Shown here in pieces: positions 8,166 to 14,872 of a stretch of 19,248 bases of DNA; position 1 is the first letter of the stretch; each line of letters begins with the position of its first letter. This DNA comes from 66-474 sp040388785 (GTDB lineage: Bacteria; Pseudomonadota; Gammaproteobacteria; Xanthomonadales; Rhodanobacteraceae). A program made the position numbers and the translations under genes. The stretch spans positions 1-19,248 of the forward strand of contig JAZKBD010000062.1 of the NCBI GenBank assembly GCA_040388785.1, in the 5' to 3' direction. The notes beneath the pieces were generated by a model that did no database searches, was not told the origin of the DNA, and was given only the letters and a program-made list of their open reading frames with translations.

Positions 8166-9533
8166 ATGGCCGACCCGCTGCACGTGATCGTCCTCGCCGC
8201 CGGCGAGGGCAAGCGCATGAAGTCGCTGTTGCCCAAGGTGTTGCTGCCGTTGGCGGGCCGTCCGATGCTGGCGCACGTGCTGGATACCGCGCGCGCGTTG
8301 CGTCCGGAGGGCCTGCACGTGGTGTACGGCCATCGCGGCGAACAGGTGCGCACCGCGTTCGCGCGCGACACCGACATCCACTGGGTGCATCAATCCGAAC
8401 AGCGCGGCACGGGTCATGCCGTGCGCCTGGCAATGCACGACATCCCGGATCCCACGCGCATCCTGGTGCTGTATGGCGACGTGCCGCTGCTGCGGTCGGA
8501 AACGCTGTCGGAACTGATCGCGACGCATGCGGAACTTGCCGTGCTCGCCGCGGAGCTGGACAACCCCGCCGGCTACGGGCGCGTGCTGCGTGACGGACTG
8601 GGCCGCGTGCGCGCGATCGTCGAGGAAAAAGATGCGGACGATGCGCAGCGCGGCGTCCGCATCGTCAACACCGGTGTCGTGTTCGCGGAGTCGCGGCCGC
8701 TGCGGCGCTGGGTCGACCAGCTTTCGGTGGACAACCAGCAGGGCGAGTTGTACCTGACCGACGTGTTCGAGTTCGCGGCGGCGGAAGGCGCTCCCGCCGA
8801 CGTGGTGCTGACGGCCAATTCCGTCGAGGCGTTCGGCGCCAACGACGCGGCGCAGCTTGCGGAACTTTCGGCGTTCCTGCGCCGCCGCGACGCGGAGCGG
8901 GTGTTGATGGAAGGCGTGCGGCTCGCGGATCCGGCGCGCTTCGATTTGCGCGGCCATTTCAGTCACGGGCGCGATATCGAAATCGACGTCGACGTGATCT
9001 TCGAAGGCGGCGTCACCCTGGGCGACGGCGTGAGGATCGGTCCGTTCTGCCGCCTGCGCGATGTCAATCTCGCGGCGGGCACCGAAGTGTTCGCGCATTG
9101 CGACCTGGAAGGCGTCACCACTTATGGCGCGTGCAACATCGGGCCATTCGCGCGGCTGCGTCCCGGCACCGAACTCGCGGCGGGCGTGCACGTCGGCAAC
9201 TTCGTTGAAACCAAGAAGGCCAAGCTCGGCGAAGGCAGCAAGGCCAACCACCTCTCCTATCTCGGCGACGCGAAGATCGGCGCGCACGTGAATGTCGGCG
9301 CCGGCACCATCACCTGCAACTACGACGGCGTCAACAAGCACGTCACCGAGATCGGCAATGGCGTCTTCATCGGTTCCAACACTGCGCTGGTCGCGCCGGT
9401 GAAAGTGGGCGCCAACGCCACGATCGGTGCGGGTTCCGTCATCGTGGCCGATGCGCCCGCGGACAAACTGACCCTCGCGCGCGGCAAGCAGACCACGATC
9501 AAGGATTGGCAGCGTCCGGAGAAGAAGCGCTAA
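8166..9533 (+). CDS. glmU: Bifunctional GlmU: GlcN-1-P acetyltransferase / GlcNAc-1-P uridylyltransferase
   Basis: GlmU makes UDP-GlcNAc from glucosamine-1-phosphate, acetyl-CoA and UTP, in the cytoplasm, for peptidoglycan and lipid A. The product is 455 residues (E. coli 456). The N-terminal pyrophosphorylase domain has LAAGEGKRM near residues 10-18, LPKVLLPLAGRP, and YGDVPL. The C-terminal domain shows left-handed beta-helix hexapeptides (IGPFARLRPG, VGNFVETKKAKLGEGSKANHLSYLGD) and the VGAGTITCNYDG acceptor-site segment. Within the longer open frame (from 7611) the ATG at 8166 is chosen because it follows GGAG by about 9 nt and gives the family N-terminus. The atpC-glmU order is common in Gammaproteobacteria; glmS, often next, is absent here. 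Confidence 0.97.
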   Translation: MADPLHVIVLAAGEGKRMKSLLPKVLLPLAGRPMLAHVLDTARALRPEGLHVVYGHRGEQVRTAFARDTDIHWVHQSEQRGTGHAVRLAMHDIPDPTRILVLYGDVPLLRSETLSELIATHAELAVLAAELDNPAGYGRVLRDGLGRVRAIVEEKDADDAQRGVRIVNTGVVFAESRPLRRWVDQLSVDNQQGELYLTDVFEFAAAEGAPADVVLTANSVEAFGANDAAQLAELSAFLRRRDAERVLMEGVRLADPARFDLRGHFSHGRDIEIDVDVIFEGGVTLGDGVRIGPFCRLRDVNLAAGTEVFAHCDLEGVTTYGACNIGPFARLRPGTELAAGVHVGNFVETKKAKLGEGSKANHLSYLGDAKIGAHVNVGAGTITCNYDGVNKHVTEIGNGVFIGSNTALVAPVKVGANATIGAGSVIVADAPADKLTLARGKQTTIKDWQRPEKKR

Positions 9534-9591
9534 AAGCCTGCCTGCAGGCGAATCGACGCTATCCGCAACACCAGTCTCCGCGGGCGCGCTC

Positions 9592-10554
9592 TTACGAAGC
9601 GGCAAACCGCCAGCCGTCGATCTCGACCAGCAACTCGCGGCGGCAGATGTCACCCTGCAGGAACACGCGCGGTACCGACGGATCGAGATGCCGTGCCAGC
9701 GCGGCGCCGACGGCGTCGACGTCTTCCGGGCGGCGCACGTAAACCTTCAGGGGCGAAAGCGCATCGAATGCCGGCAACGCGGCGCGCTCCAGCAAGGCTT
9801 TCAAGTTGGCGACGGCCTCGTCGACTTGCGCCGTGACATCGCCTACGTGATGGGACGCGTGGCCGATCACCGCGGCAGTTCCCGAAATCGCAAGCCCGCC
9901 CTGTGGCAATTGCATCGCGCGCGCAAAGCTGGGGGCGGTCGGGCCGTACTGGCGCGGGTATTCCCAGGCGCTGACCTGGCGCGGATTCTCCAGCGCCGTG
10001 CCGTCCGCGGTGGCGGAGAGCGCATACACCTGCAGGCGGCCGCGCGGACCCCGGTGCCCGATCGCGGTCGCGGCTGGATAGCGCGCGAGACCATGGGCGG
10101 CCATGCTTTGCGCACGCGCACTGCAGAATCGACGATAGCGTTCCGCATCCCCTTCACCCGCGTTGATGTTGCCGAGGTAATTCCAGACCCGCAGCAGATG
10201 CCGCTCGGGGCTGCCGGCGAGATGGGCGAGCAAGCAGTCGTACGCATGCGCGCACGCAGCTTCGATATCACCCTGCGCTTCGTCCACTTCGATCGCCATG
10301 AACTGCCAGCCGACGCCGCGCGACCAGCGCAGGTCGCCTTCCCAACCATGGCTCACCGCTTCGGTGACCGACCAGCACTCGATGGCGGGTGCGGCCAAGG
10401 CCGTTTGCATGACGTGCAGATGGCGGGGATCAGCAATGTCCGGATCGGCGGGGGCAAACGTGAATGCGGCCAGCGTACCCGGCTCATAGAGCAATGCCTG
10501 CAATGGCGCGTCGCGGTACTCGACGAGGAGTGGCCCGGGAACGGTGCCCGTCAT
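9592..10554 (-). CDS. xanB2: Chorismatase of the FkbO/Hyg5/XanB2 family (pteridine-dependent deoxygenase-like)
   Basis: This family cleaves chorismate to pyruvate and a benzoate. XanB2 of Xanthomonas yields 3- and 4-hydroxybenzoate, feeding xanthomonadin pigment and ubiquinone, while FkbO and Hyg5 make dihydroxycyclohexadiene-carboxylate and 3-hydroxybenzoate. The 320-residue product has the expected two-part layout. The N-terminal half has HLLRVWNYLGNINAGEGDAERY near the middle and ARAQSMAAHGL. The C-terminal RidA-like half has LQVYALSA, RQVSAWEYPRQYGP, SFARA, ISGTAAVIGHASHHVGD, and a closing ICRRELLVEIDGW. The ATG at 10554 is the only start before long non-family sequence, with no strong ribosome binding site. 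Product specificity cannot be read from sequence by eye. It is divergent from the acyl carrier protein gene, which supports a pigment link. The symbol is by family and context. Confidence 0.88.
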   Translation of the reverse strand: MTGTVPGPLLVEYRDAPLQALLYEPGTLAAFTFAPADPDIADPRHLHVMQTALAAPAIECWSVTEAVSHGWEGDLRWSRGVGWQFMAIEVDEAQGDIEAACAHAYDCLLAHLAGSPERHLLRVWNYLGNINAGEGDAERYRRFCSARAQSMAAHGLARYPAATAIGHRGPRGRLQVYALSATADGTALENPRQVSAWEYPRQYGPTAPSFARAMQLPQGGLAISGTAAVIGHASHHVGDVTAQVDEAVANLKALLERAALPAFDALSPLKVYVRRPEDVDAVGAALARHLDPSVPRVFLQGDICRRELLVEIDGWRFAAS

Positions 10555-10621
10555 GCGCTTGCGTCCGTGCCGTCTGGGTACATTTCGAGCCTTCCGATAA
10601 CGTCTTGATTCAAACCCCTCA

Positions 10622-10630
10622 TGCTACACT
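10622..10630 (+). promoter_or_regulatory. Candidate extended -10 promoter of the ACP gene
   Basis: The sequence TGCTACACT (10622-10630) fits an extended -10 element (TGN before a TACACT hexamer, 4 of 6 matches). A TTGATT hexamer at 10605-10610 is present but only 14 bp upstream, too close for a classical -35. Initiation near 10637 would leave a leader of about 30 nt. No equally good element was seen on the minus strand for the chorismatase gene. Confidence 0.4.
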
Positions 10631-10667
10631 AACCGGCTGATCGAGCGCGATGGTGGAGCCCAGGAGC

Positions 10668-10940
10668 ATGACCCAGCAGACCCCTGCGGAGCAGGAATTG
10701 GCGAAGTTGATCGTCGACAGTCTCGGCCTCGAAAACGTGAAGCCGGAGAACATCGACCCGGAGGCGACGCTGTTCGGCGGTGAACTAGGCCTCGATTCCA
10801 TCGACGCGCTGGAACTCGCGCTGGCCGTTTCCAAGCGCTATGGCGTGCAATTGCGTTCGGATAATCCCGACAATCGTCGCGTGTTCGGTTCGCTGCGCGC
10901 GCTGTGCGATTTCATCGAGGCGGACCGCCCGGCGGCATGA
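10668..10940 (+). CDS. Acyl carrier protein, XanC-like (aryl polyene type)
   Basis: The 90-residue acidic product has the four-helix carrier-protein pattern with the phosphopantetheine attachment serine S44 in GLDSIDALEL. The segment LFGGELGLDSIDALELALAVSKRYG resembles carrier proteins of aryl polyene and xanthomonadin clusters more than the fatty-acid AcpP, which has a DSLD motif. In Xanthomonas, XanC carries the 3-hydroxybenzoyl starter and growing polyene. The ATG at 10668 is preferred over one at 10650, because GGTGGAG (10652-10658) lies 9 nt before 10668. The gene is divergent from the chorismatase gene, 113 nt away. No ketosynthase, ligase or other partner follows it in the window; a convergent unrelated gene does. 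Carrier protein is certain, pathway is inferred. Confidence 0.88.
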   Translation: MTQQTPAEQELAKLIVDSLGLENVKPENIDPEATLFGGELGLDSIDALELALAVSKRYGVQLRSDNPDNRRVFGSLRALCDFIEADRPAA

Positions 10941-11086
10941 GTGTGCGATCGTCCCTGATCGCTGCTTCACGCGGGAATCGTTGAACCTTCAAGTTTTCGC
11001 GTTCACCCGCACCAGAACGTCCATCCTTGGACTGATTTTTCACGACAGCCGCGGTTCGTCAGGCTTTCCCGGAAGCCGGGACGCGC

Positions 11087-11752
11087 TCACTGGCGCCCCG
11101 TCGGATCGTTGCCCTGATACCTGGCGCGCAACATGCGATAGCGCTGCAATTGCGTCGCGAATTTCGTCTGCGCATCGGCAAGATCGGCCCGACGCTTCGT
11201 CAATGCACCGCGTTCCTCACTGACGCTTTCGCGCTGCTCGGTGATGCGCGTGTTGACGTAGGGCGGAATCGGTTTGCCCGAATGTTCCAGGTCGGCCGCG
11301 TGCGCAAGCAGATCGGTCAGGGTGTTTTCCTGGCTGCGCAGGTTGGTTTGCAGCGTGGCGATGTCGGTCTGGAGCTGCTGAAGCTGCGCCTGCTGGGACT
11401 GCTGCAAGTCCTTGTCGGTGGGATAGGCCGACAGCAACTGGGTATCTTCGAGGCTCTGCTGCTGCGCGGCGCGTTTCGCGGCGGCAGCGCGCGCGGCGTC
11501 CACGGCGGCGGCCTGGCGTTCGGCCGGCGTCAGCTCGCGCGAGATGTGGCGCACCACCTGGCCGTCGTTGTTGACCACGTCGTAGCCGCCGGCCAGCGCC
11601 GAGGCCGGAATGGTGTCGCTGAAGTGCACGACGCCCGCCGCGTCCTTCCAGCGGTAATGCACCACCGGCGAATTGTCGGTGGCACCCGCGGGCGTCACCG
11701 CGCTGGCGGCCAGCAATACGGCGGGCAACAGAAGCAGGGCGGTCCGACGCAT
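11087..11752 (-). CDS. Secreted DUF4124 domain protein with coiled coil
   Basis: The 221-residue product starts with a cleavable signal peptide (MRRTALLLLPAVLLAASAVTP, cleavage likely near residue 24 after AGA). A DUF4124 domain follows at about residues 30-75, with the typical YRWKDAAGVVHFSDTIP. The rest (about 78-215) is an Ala/Gln/Glu/Arg-rich helix with heptad character, interrupted by GKPIPPYVN near 160. DUF4124 proteins are common and numerous in Xanthomonadales; their function is not known to me. The ATG is preceded by GGAG at a good distance. Only 79 nt separate it from the pyrE stop upstream, so read-through from pyrE is possible, though a -10-like element lies between. Expected location is the periplasm. 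Confidence 0.85.
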   Translation of the reverse strand: MRRTALLLLPAVLLAASAVTPAGATDNSPVVHYRWKDAAGVVHFSDTIPASALAGGYDVVNNDGQVVRHISRELTPAERQAAAVDAARAAAAKRAAQQQSLEDTQLLSAYPTDKDLQQSQQAQLQQLQTDIATLQTNLRSQENTLTDLLAHAADLEHSGKPIPPYVNTRITEQRESVSEERGALTKRRADLADAQTKFATQLQRYRMLRARYQGNDPTGRQ

Positions 11753-11775
11753 GGAGGGCTCCGGAAGGGAGAATC

Positions 11776-11781
11776 AGTATA
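11776..11781 (-). promoter_or_regulatory. Candidate -10 element upstream of the DUF4124 gene
   Basis: Reading the minus strand, TATACT (complement of 11776-11781) matches 5 of 6 positions of the sigma70 -10 box and lies about 25 nt before the start codon. The -35 region at standard spacing is poor, so the promoter may be weak or need an activator. Confidence 0.35.
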
Positions 11782-11831
11782 AGACCGGAGGGTAATGCAA
11801 ATTGCGGGCCGAGGCCGGGCGTGCCAGTCGC

Positions 11832-12476
11832 TCAGTCGGCACCGAAACGGGCACGGTAAGCCTCCAGCCGCGGGCGTTCCCCGGCGAGATCGGCGCGGCT
11901 GCCCGCGAATTCGAGAAGATCGGTCAGGCCGACGATGGCGAAAGTCGGCACGCCCTGCTCGCGGGCCAGTTCCTGAGTGGCGGAAAGCGCACCCTGCCCG
12001 CGTTCCTGGCGATCGAGCGCGACCAGTACGCCGGCCACCTCGGCGCCCGCCGCACGGATCAGACCCAGCGATTCGCGCACCGCGGTGCCCGCAGTGATCA
12101 CGTCGTCCACGATCAACACGCGCCCGGTGAGCGGCGCCCCGACCAGCGAACCGCCTTCGCCGTGGTCCTTGGCTTCCTTGCGGTTGTAAGCCCAAGCCAC
12201 GTCGCGCCCGTGCGTGCGCGCCAGCGCGATGGCGGTCGCCGCGGCCAAGGGAATGCCCTTGTAGGCCGGCCCGAACAGCATGTCGAAACCGATCGCGTTC
12301 GCCACGATGGTGTCGGCGTAGGCCGCGCCCACCGCAGCGAGCGCGGCACCGCTGTCGATGCGGCCCATGTTGAAGAAGTACGGACTCTGGCGGCCCGACT
12401 TCAGCGTGAAGTCGCCGAAGCGCAGCACGCCGCGATCGAGCGCGGTCTGGAGAAACGCCTGTTGATGGGCAAGCAT
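11832..12476 (-). CDS. pyrE: Orotate phosphoribosyltransferase (PyrE)
   Basis: PyrE condenses orotate with PRPP to give OMP, the fifth step of pyrimidine synthesis, in the cytoplasm. From the ATG at 12476 the product is 214 residues (E. coli 213). It shows FTLKSGRQSPYFFN (23-36), LFGPAYKGIPLA (67-78), the flexible catalytic loop NRKEAKDHGEGG (98-109) with K103, and the PRPP-binding motif LIVDDVITAGTA (121-132). Family length and N-terminus favour ATG 12476, but no ribosome binding site precedes it. A TTG at 12515, in frame and adding 13 residues, sits just after an AGAGGG sequence on the minus strand and may be the real start. The gene is divergent from xth, less than 80 bp away. Confidence 0.96.
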   Translation of the reverse strand: MLAHQQAFLQTALDRGVLRFGDFTLKSGRQSPYFFNMGRIDSGAALAAVGAAYADTIVANAIGFDMLFGPAYKGIPLAAATAIALARTHGRDVAWAYNRKEAKDHGEGGSLVGAPLTGRVLIVDDVITAGTAVRESLGLIRAAGAEVAGVLVALDRQERGQGALSATQELAREQGVPTFAIVGLTDLLEFAGSRADLAGERPRLEAYRARFGAD

Positions 12477-12554
12477 GTGGTTGGGCCGTCGCGGCAGCTG
12501 GAATGACCGCCGCAATGTTACCCTCTCGCGAACCGCAATCCGGAATCACGCCTC

Positions 12555-13355
12555 GTGCGCATCATTTCCTTCAACGCCAACGGCATCCGTTCGGCCGCGA
12601 GCAAGGGCTTCTTCGATTGGCTGTCCGCGCAGGATGCGGACCTCACCTGCATCCAGGAAACCAAGTCGCAGGAAGCGCAACTGACCGACCCGTGTTTCCG
12701 CCCCGATCGCCATCATTGTTTCTATCGCGACGCGGTGACGAAGAAGGGTTACAGCGGCGTCGCGATCTACGCGAAGCGCGAACCCGACGAAGTGTTGACG
12801 AAGCTCGGCTGGAAGCCGTTCGATGATGAGGGACGCTACATCGAAGCGCGCTTCGGGAACTTGAGCGTGGTGTCGCTGTACGTGCCCTCGGGTACCTCGG
12901 GCGAGGAGCGCCAGCAATTCAAGTTTGTCGCGATGAAAAAGCTGCGCACGATTTTCGATGGCTGGCTTGCGAGCGGCCGCGAGTACGTCCTGTGCGGCGA
13001 CTGGAACATCGTGCGCAGCGAACGCGACATCAAGAACTGGAAATCCAACCAGAAGAATTCCGGTTGTCTGCCGGAAGAGCGCGCGTGGTTGAATGCCCTG
13101 ATCGCCGATGCGCACGGCGACGGCTCGCCCGCGCCGAAGCACGGCTGGCTGGACAGCTTTCGCGTGGTGAAACCCGACGCCGAGGAATACACGTGGTGGT
13201 CCAACCGCGGCGCCGCACGCGCGAACAACGTCGGCTGGCGCATCGATTACCAGATCGCGACGCCGGGTATCGGAAAACGCGCGCGCGCGTTTTCCGTTGC
13301 GCGTGCCCCGCGGTTTTCCGACCACGCGCCTTTTGTCGTGGATTATGCCGAATGA
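12555..13355 (+). CDS. xth: Exodeoxyribonuclease III family AP endonuclease (Xth)
   Basis: Enzymes of this family cut DNA 5' to abasic sites and trim 3' ends in base excision repair. The 266-residue product shows all expected active-site positions: N7, E35 in QETK, Y109 in SLYVPSG, D149 and N151 in GDWNIV, D231 in RIDYQIA, and D256-H257 in SDHAP. The start is GTG at 12555, giving MRIISFNANGIRSA as in the family. No strong ribosome binding site is visible. The end of the gene overlaps the ampG start by 4 nt (ATGA). Near the 3' end the coding sequence contains a 26-nt perfect palindrome. The specificity (ExoIII-like or ExoA-like) is not certain. Confidence 0.95.
   Translation: MRIISFNANGIRSAASKGFFDWLSAQDADLTCIQETKSQEAQLTDPCFRPDRHHCFYRDAVTKKGYSGVAIYAKREPDEVLTKLGWKPFDDEGRYIEARFGNLSVVSLYVPSGTSGEERQQFKFVAMKKLRTIFDGWLASGREYVLCGDWNIVRSERDIKNWKSNQKNSGCLPEERAWLNALIADAHGDGSPAPKHGWLDSFRVVKPDAEEYTWWSNRGAARANNVGWRIDYQIATPGIGKRARAFSVARAPRFSDHAPFVVDYAE
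13271..13296. repeat. Perfect 26-nt palindrome inside xth
   Basis: Bases 13271-13283 (beginning CGGAAAACG) are followed directly by their exact reverse complement, 13284-13296. The centre is an alternating CG tract. It lies within the xth coding sequence (residues around GKRARAF), about 60 nt before the ampG start. No T-tract follows on either strand, so it is not a standard terminator. Confidence 0.9.
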
Positions 13356-14872
13356 CCACGGCGGTTTCGGCCTGGTTCCAGCGGCACCTCTCGAGTTATT
13401 CGCACCCGGCGATGCGGCGCATCCTGTTCTTGGGGTTTGCCTCAGGCTTGCCCTTTCCGCTGGTGCTGATGACCTTGTCGGCGCGTCTGCAGCAGGCCGG
13501 CATCGAGCGCACCACGATCGGCACCTTCAGTCTGGTGGGCCTGGCGTACTCGTTGAAGTTTTTCTGGTCGCCGGTGGTCGATCGCATGCGCCTGCCGGGT
13601 CTCGATCGACTTGGCCAACGGCGAAGCTGGATGCTGCTGGCGCAATGCGGCGTGATCGTGGGCCTGGTGTTGATGGCCGTGCACGATCCGGCGGGTGATC
13701 CGCTGGGGTTCGCGTTGCTCGCAACCTTCACGGCCTTCTGCGGCGCGACACAGGACATCGTGATCGATGCCTACCGCATCGAATCCACCGACGCGAGCCT
13801 GCAGGGTTCGACCGCGGCGAGTTACCAGGTCGGCTACATGATCGCGCTGATCTGCGGCGGCGCAGGCGCGATGGTGGCGGCAAGCGGCTATGGCTGGACG
13901 ATCGCGTACCTCATCATGGCCGCGTGCATGCTGCTGGCACCCGCGACCTGTCTCGTGATTCCCGAGCCGATCGCATTGCGCGACCGGCGCGTCAAGGTGG
14001 ATCCTGCGTTGGTCGCCGCCACGATCGCGCGGATGCGCGCTCGCACGCTTGCCATCGCCTTCGCGGTGACCGCGGCGGCGGGTGCGACGTTGCATTTTGC
14101 GCTGCCCGCGAAGACATCGGCCACTGTCATAGACGTCAGCGTCGGCGCGATCCTGGCCTTCGAGCTGGCGTTGCTGTTGTTGTTGAAAGCCGCACCGTTG
14201 CGTCCGGTGCTGGAAAAGTTGACCGGTTCGGTGGTGCTGCCGCTGACCGATTTCATCGGCCGCATGGGCGCGAGGCTCGCGGTTCCGATGCTGCTGCTGA
14301 TCGTGACCTATCGCCTCAACTACATGACCATGGGCGTTGCCGCCAACACGTTCTATCTGGACATGCACTACACGCTCGACCAGATCGCGCTGGTCAGCAA
14401 GGTGTATGGTGTGATCCTGACCTTGGCGGGCGCACTGCTGGCCGGTTGGCTGGTCAAGCACACGGATGCGCTGCGGGCAATGCTGCTGGGCCTGATATTG
14501 CTCACTGCCGCGAATCTTTTTTACGGTCACCTCGCGACCATGAGCGGGCGGCCGCCGCCACTCGCATGGCTGGCGGCGGGCATCAGCCTCGACAACGTCG
14601 CGAACGGCATCGCCGGAACTGCGTTCATCGCGTGGATGTCCTCGTTGACAAGCAAAGACTTCACCGCGACGCAGTACGCACTGTTCGGAACGTTGTGGAG
14701 CCTGCCCGCCAAAAGCATCGCAAGCCAATGGGGCCGCATCGTCGATGCCATCGGCTACCCCGCGTTTTACGTCTATACCGCGGCCATCGGTTTGCCTTCG
14801 TTGCTGCTGATCCTGTGGTTGCTGCGCGATCCGGCGGCGCGCAACGCCGCGGCTCAGCGCGGAGCAGCGTAG
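13352..14872 (+). CDS. ampG: AmpG family muropeptide permease (MFS)
   Basis: AmpG imports GlcNAc-anhydroMurNAc peptides from the periplasm for recycling, and in bacteria with AmpR controls beta-lactamase induction. The 506-residue product carries the family landmarks GFASGLP (28-34), FSLVGLAYSLKF followed by FWSPVVDR (59-78), RRSW (90-93) and FCGATQDIVIDAYRIE (about 126-141), with about 12 or more hydrophobic helices. A loop and extra helices near residues 220-290 set it apart from E. coli AmpG, as in other Xanthomonadales. The ATG at 13352 overlaps the xth stop; the frame is open upstream to 12992 but that region is the xth gene in another frame. The 3' end overlaps anmK by 19 bp. Confidence 0.93.
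   Translation: MTTAVSAWFQRHLSSYSHPAMRRILFLGFASGLPFPLVLMTLSARLQQAGIERTTIGTFSLVGLAYSLKFFWSPVVDRMRLPGLDRLGQRRSWMLLAQCGVIVGLVLMAVHDPAGDPLGFALLATFTAFCGATQDIVIDAYRIESTDASLQGSTAASYQVGYMIALICGGAGAMVAASGYGWTIAYLIMAACMLLAPATCLVIPEPIALRDRRVKVDPALVAATIARMRARTLAIAFAVTAAAGATLHFALPAKTSATVIDVSVGAILAFELALLLLLKAAPLRPVLEKLTGSVVLPLTDFIGRMGARLAVPMLLLIVTYRLNYMTMGVAANTFYLDMHYTLDQIALVSKVYGVILTLAGALLAGWLVKHTDALRAMLLGLILLTAANLFYGHLATMSGRPPPLAWLAAGISLDNVANGIAGTAFIAWMSSLTSKDFTATQYALFGTLWSLPAKSIASQWGRIVDAIGYPAFYVYTAAIGLPSLLLILWLLRDPAARNAAAQRGAA

Noticed and set aside
9536..9549. GCCTG/CAGGC hairpin between glmU and the convergent chorismatase gene
   Set aside because: Five-base stem with a four-base loop and no T-tract; too weak to call a terminator.
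10945..11081. Hairpins GCGATC/GATCGC (10945-10962) and TCCCGG/CCGGGA (11067-11081) between the ACP and DUF4124 genes as terminators
   Set aside because: Both stems are perfect six-mers but neither is followed by a T-run on the relevant strand; they may help Rho-dependent ending, but I cannot support a call. The rest of the 146-bp gap shows nothing recognisable.
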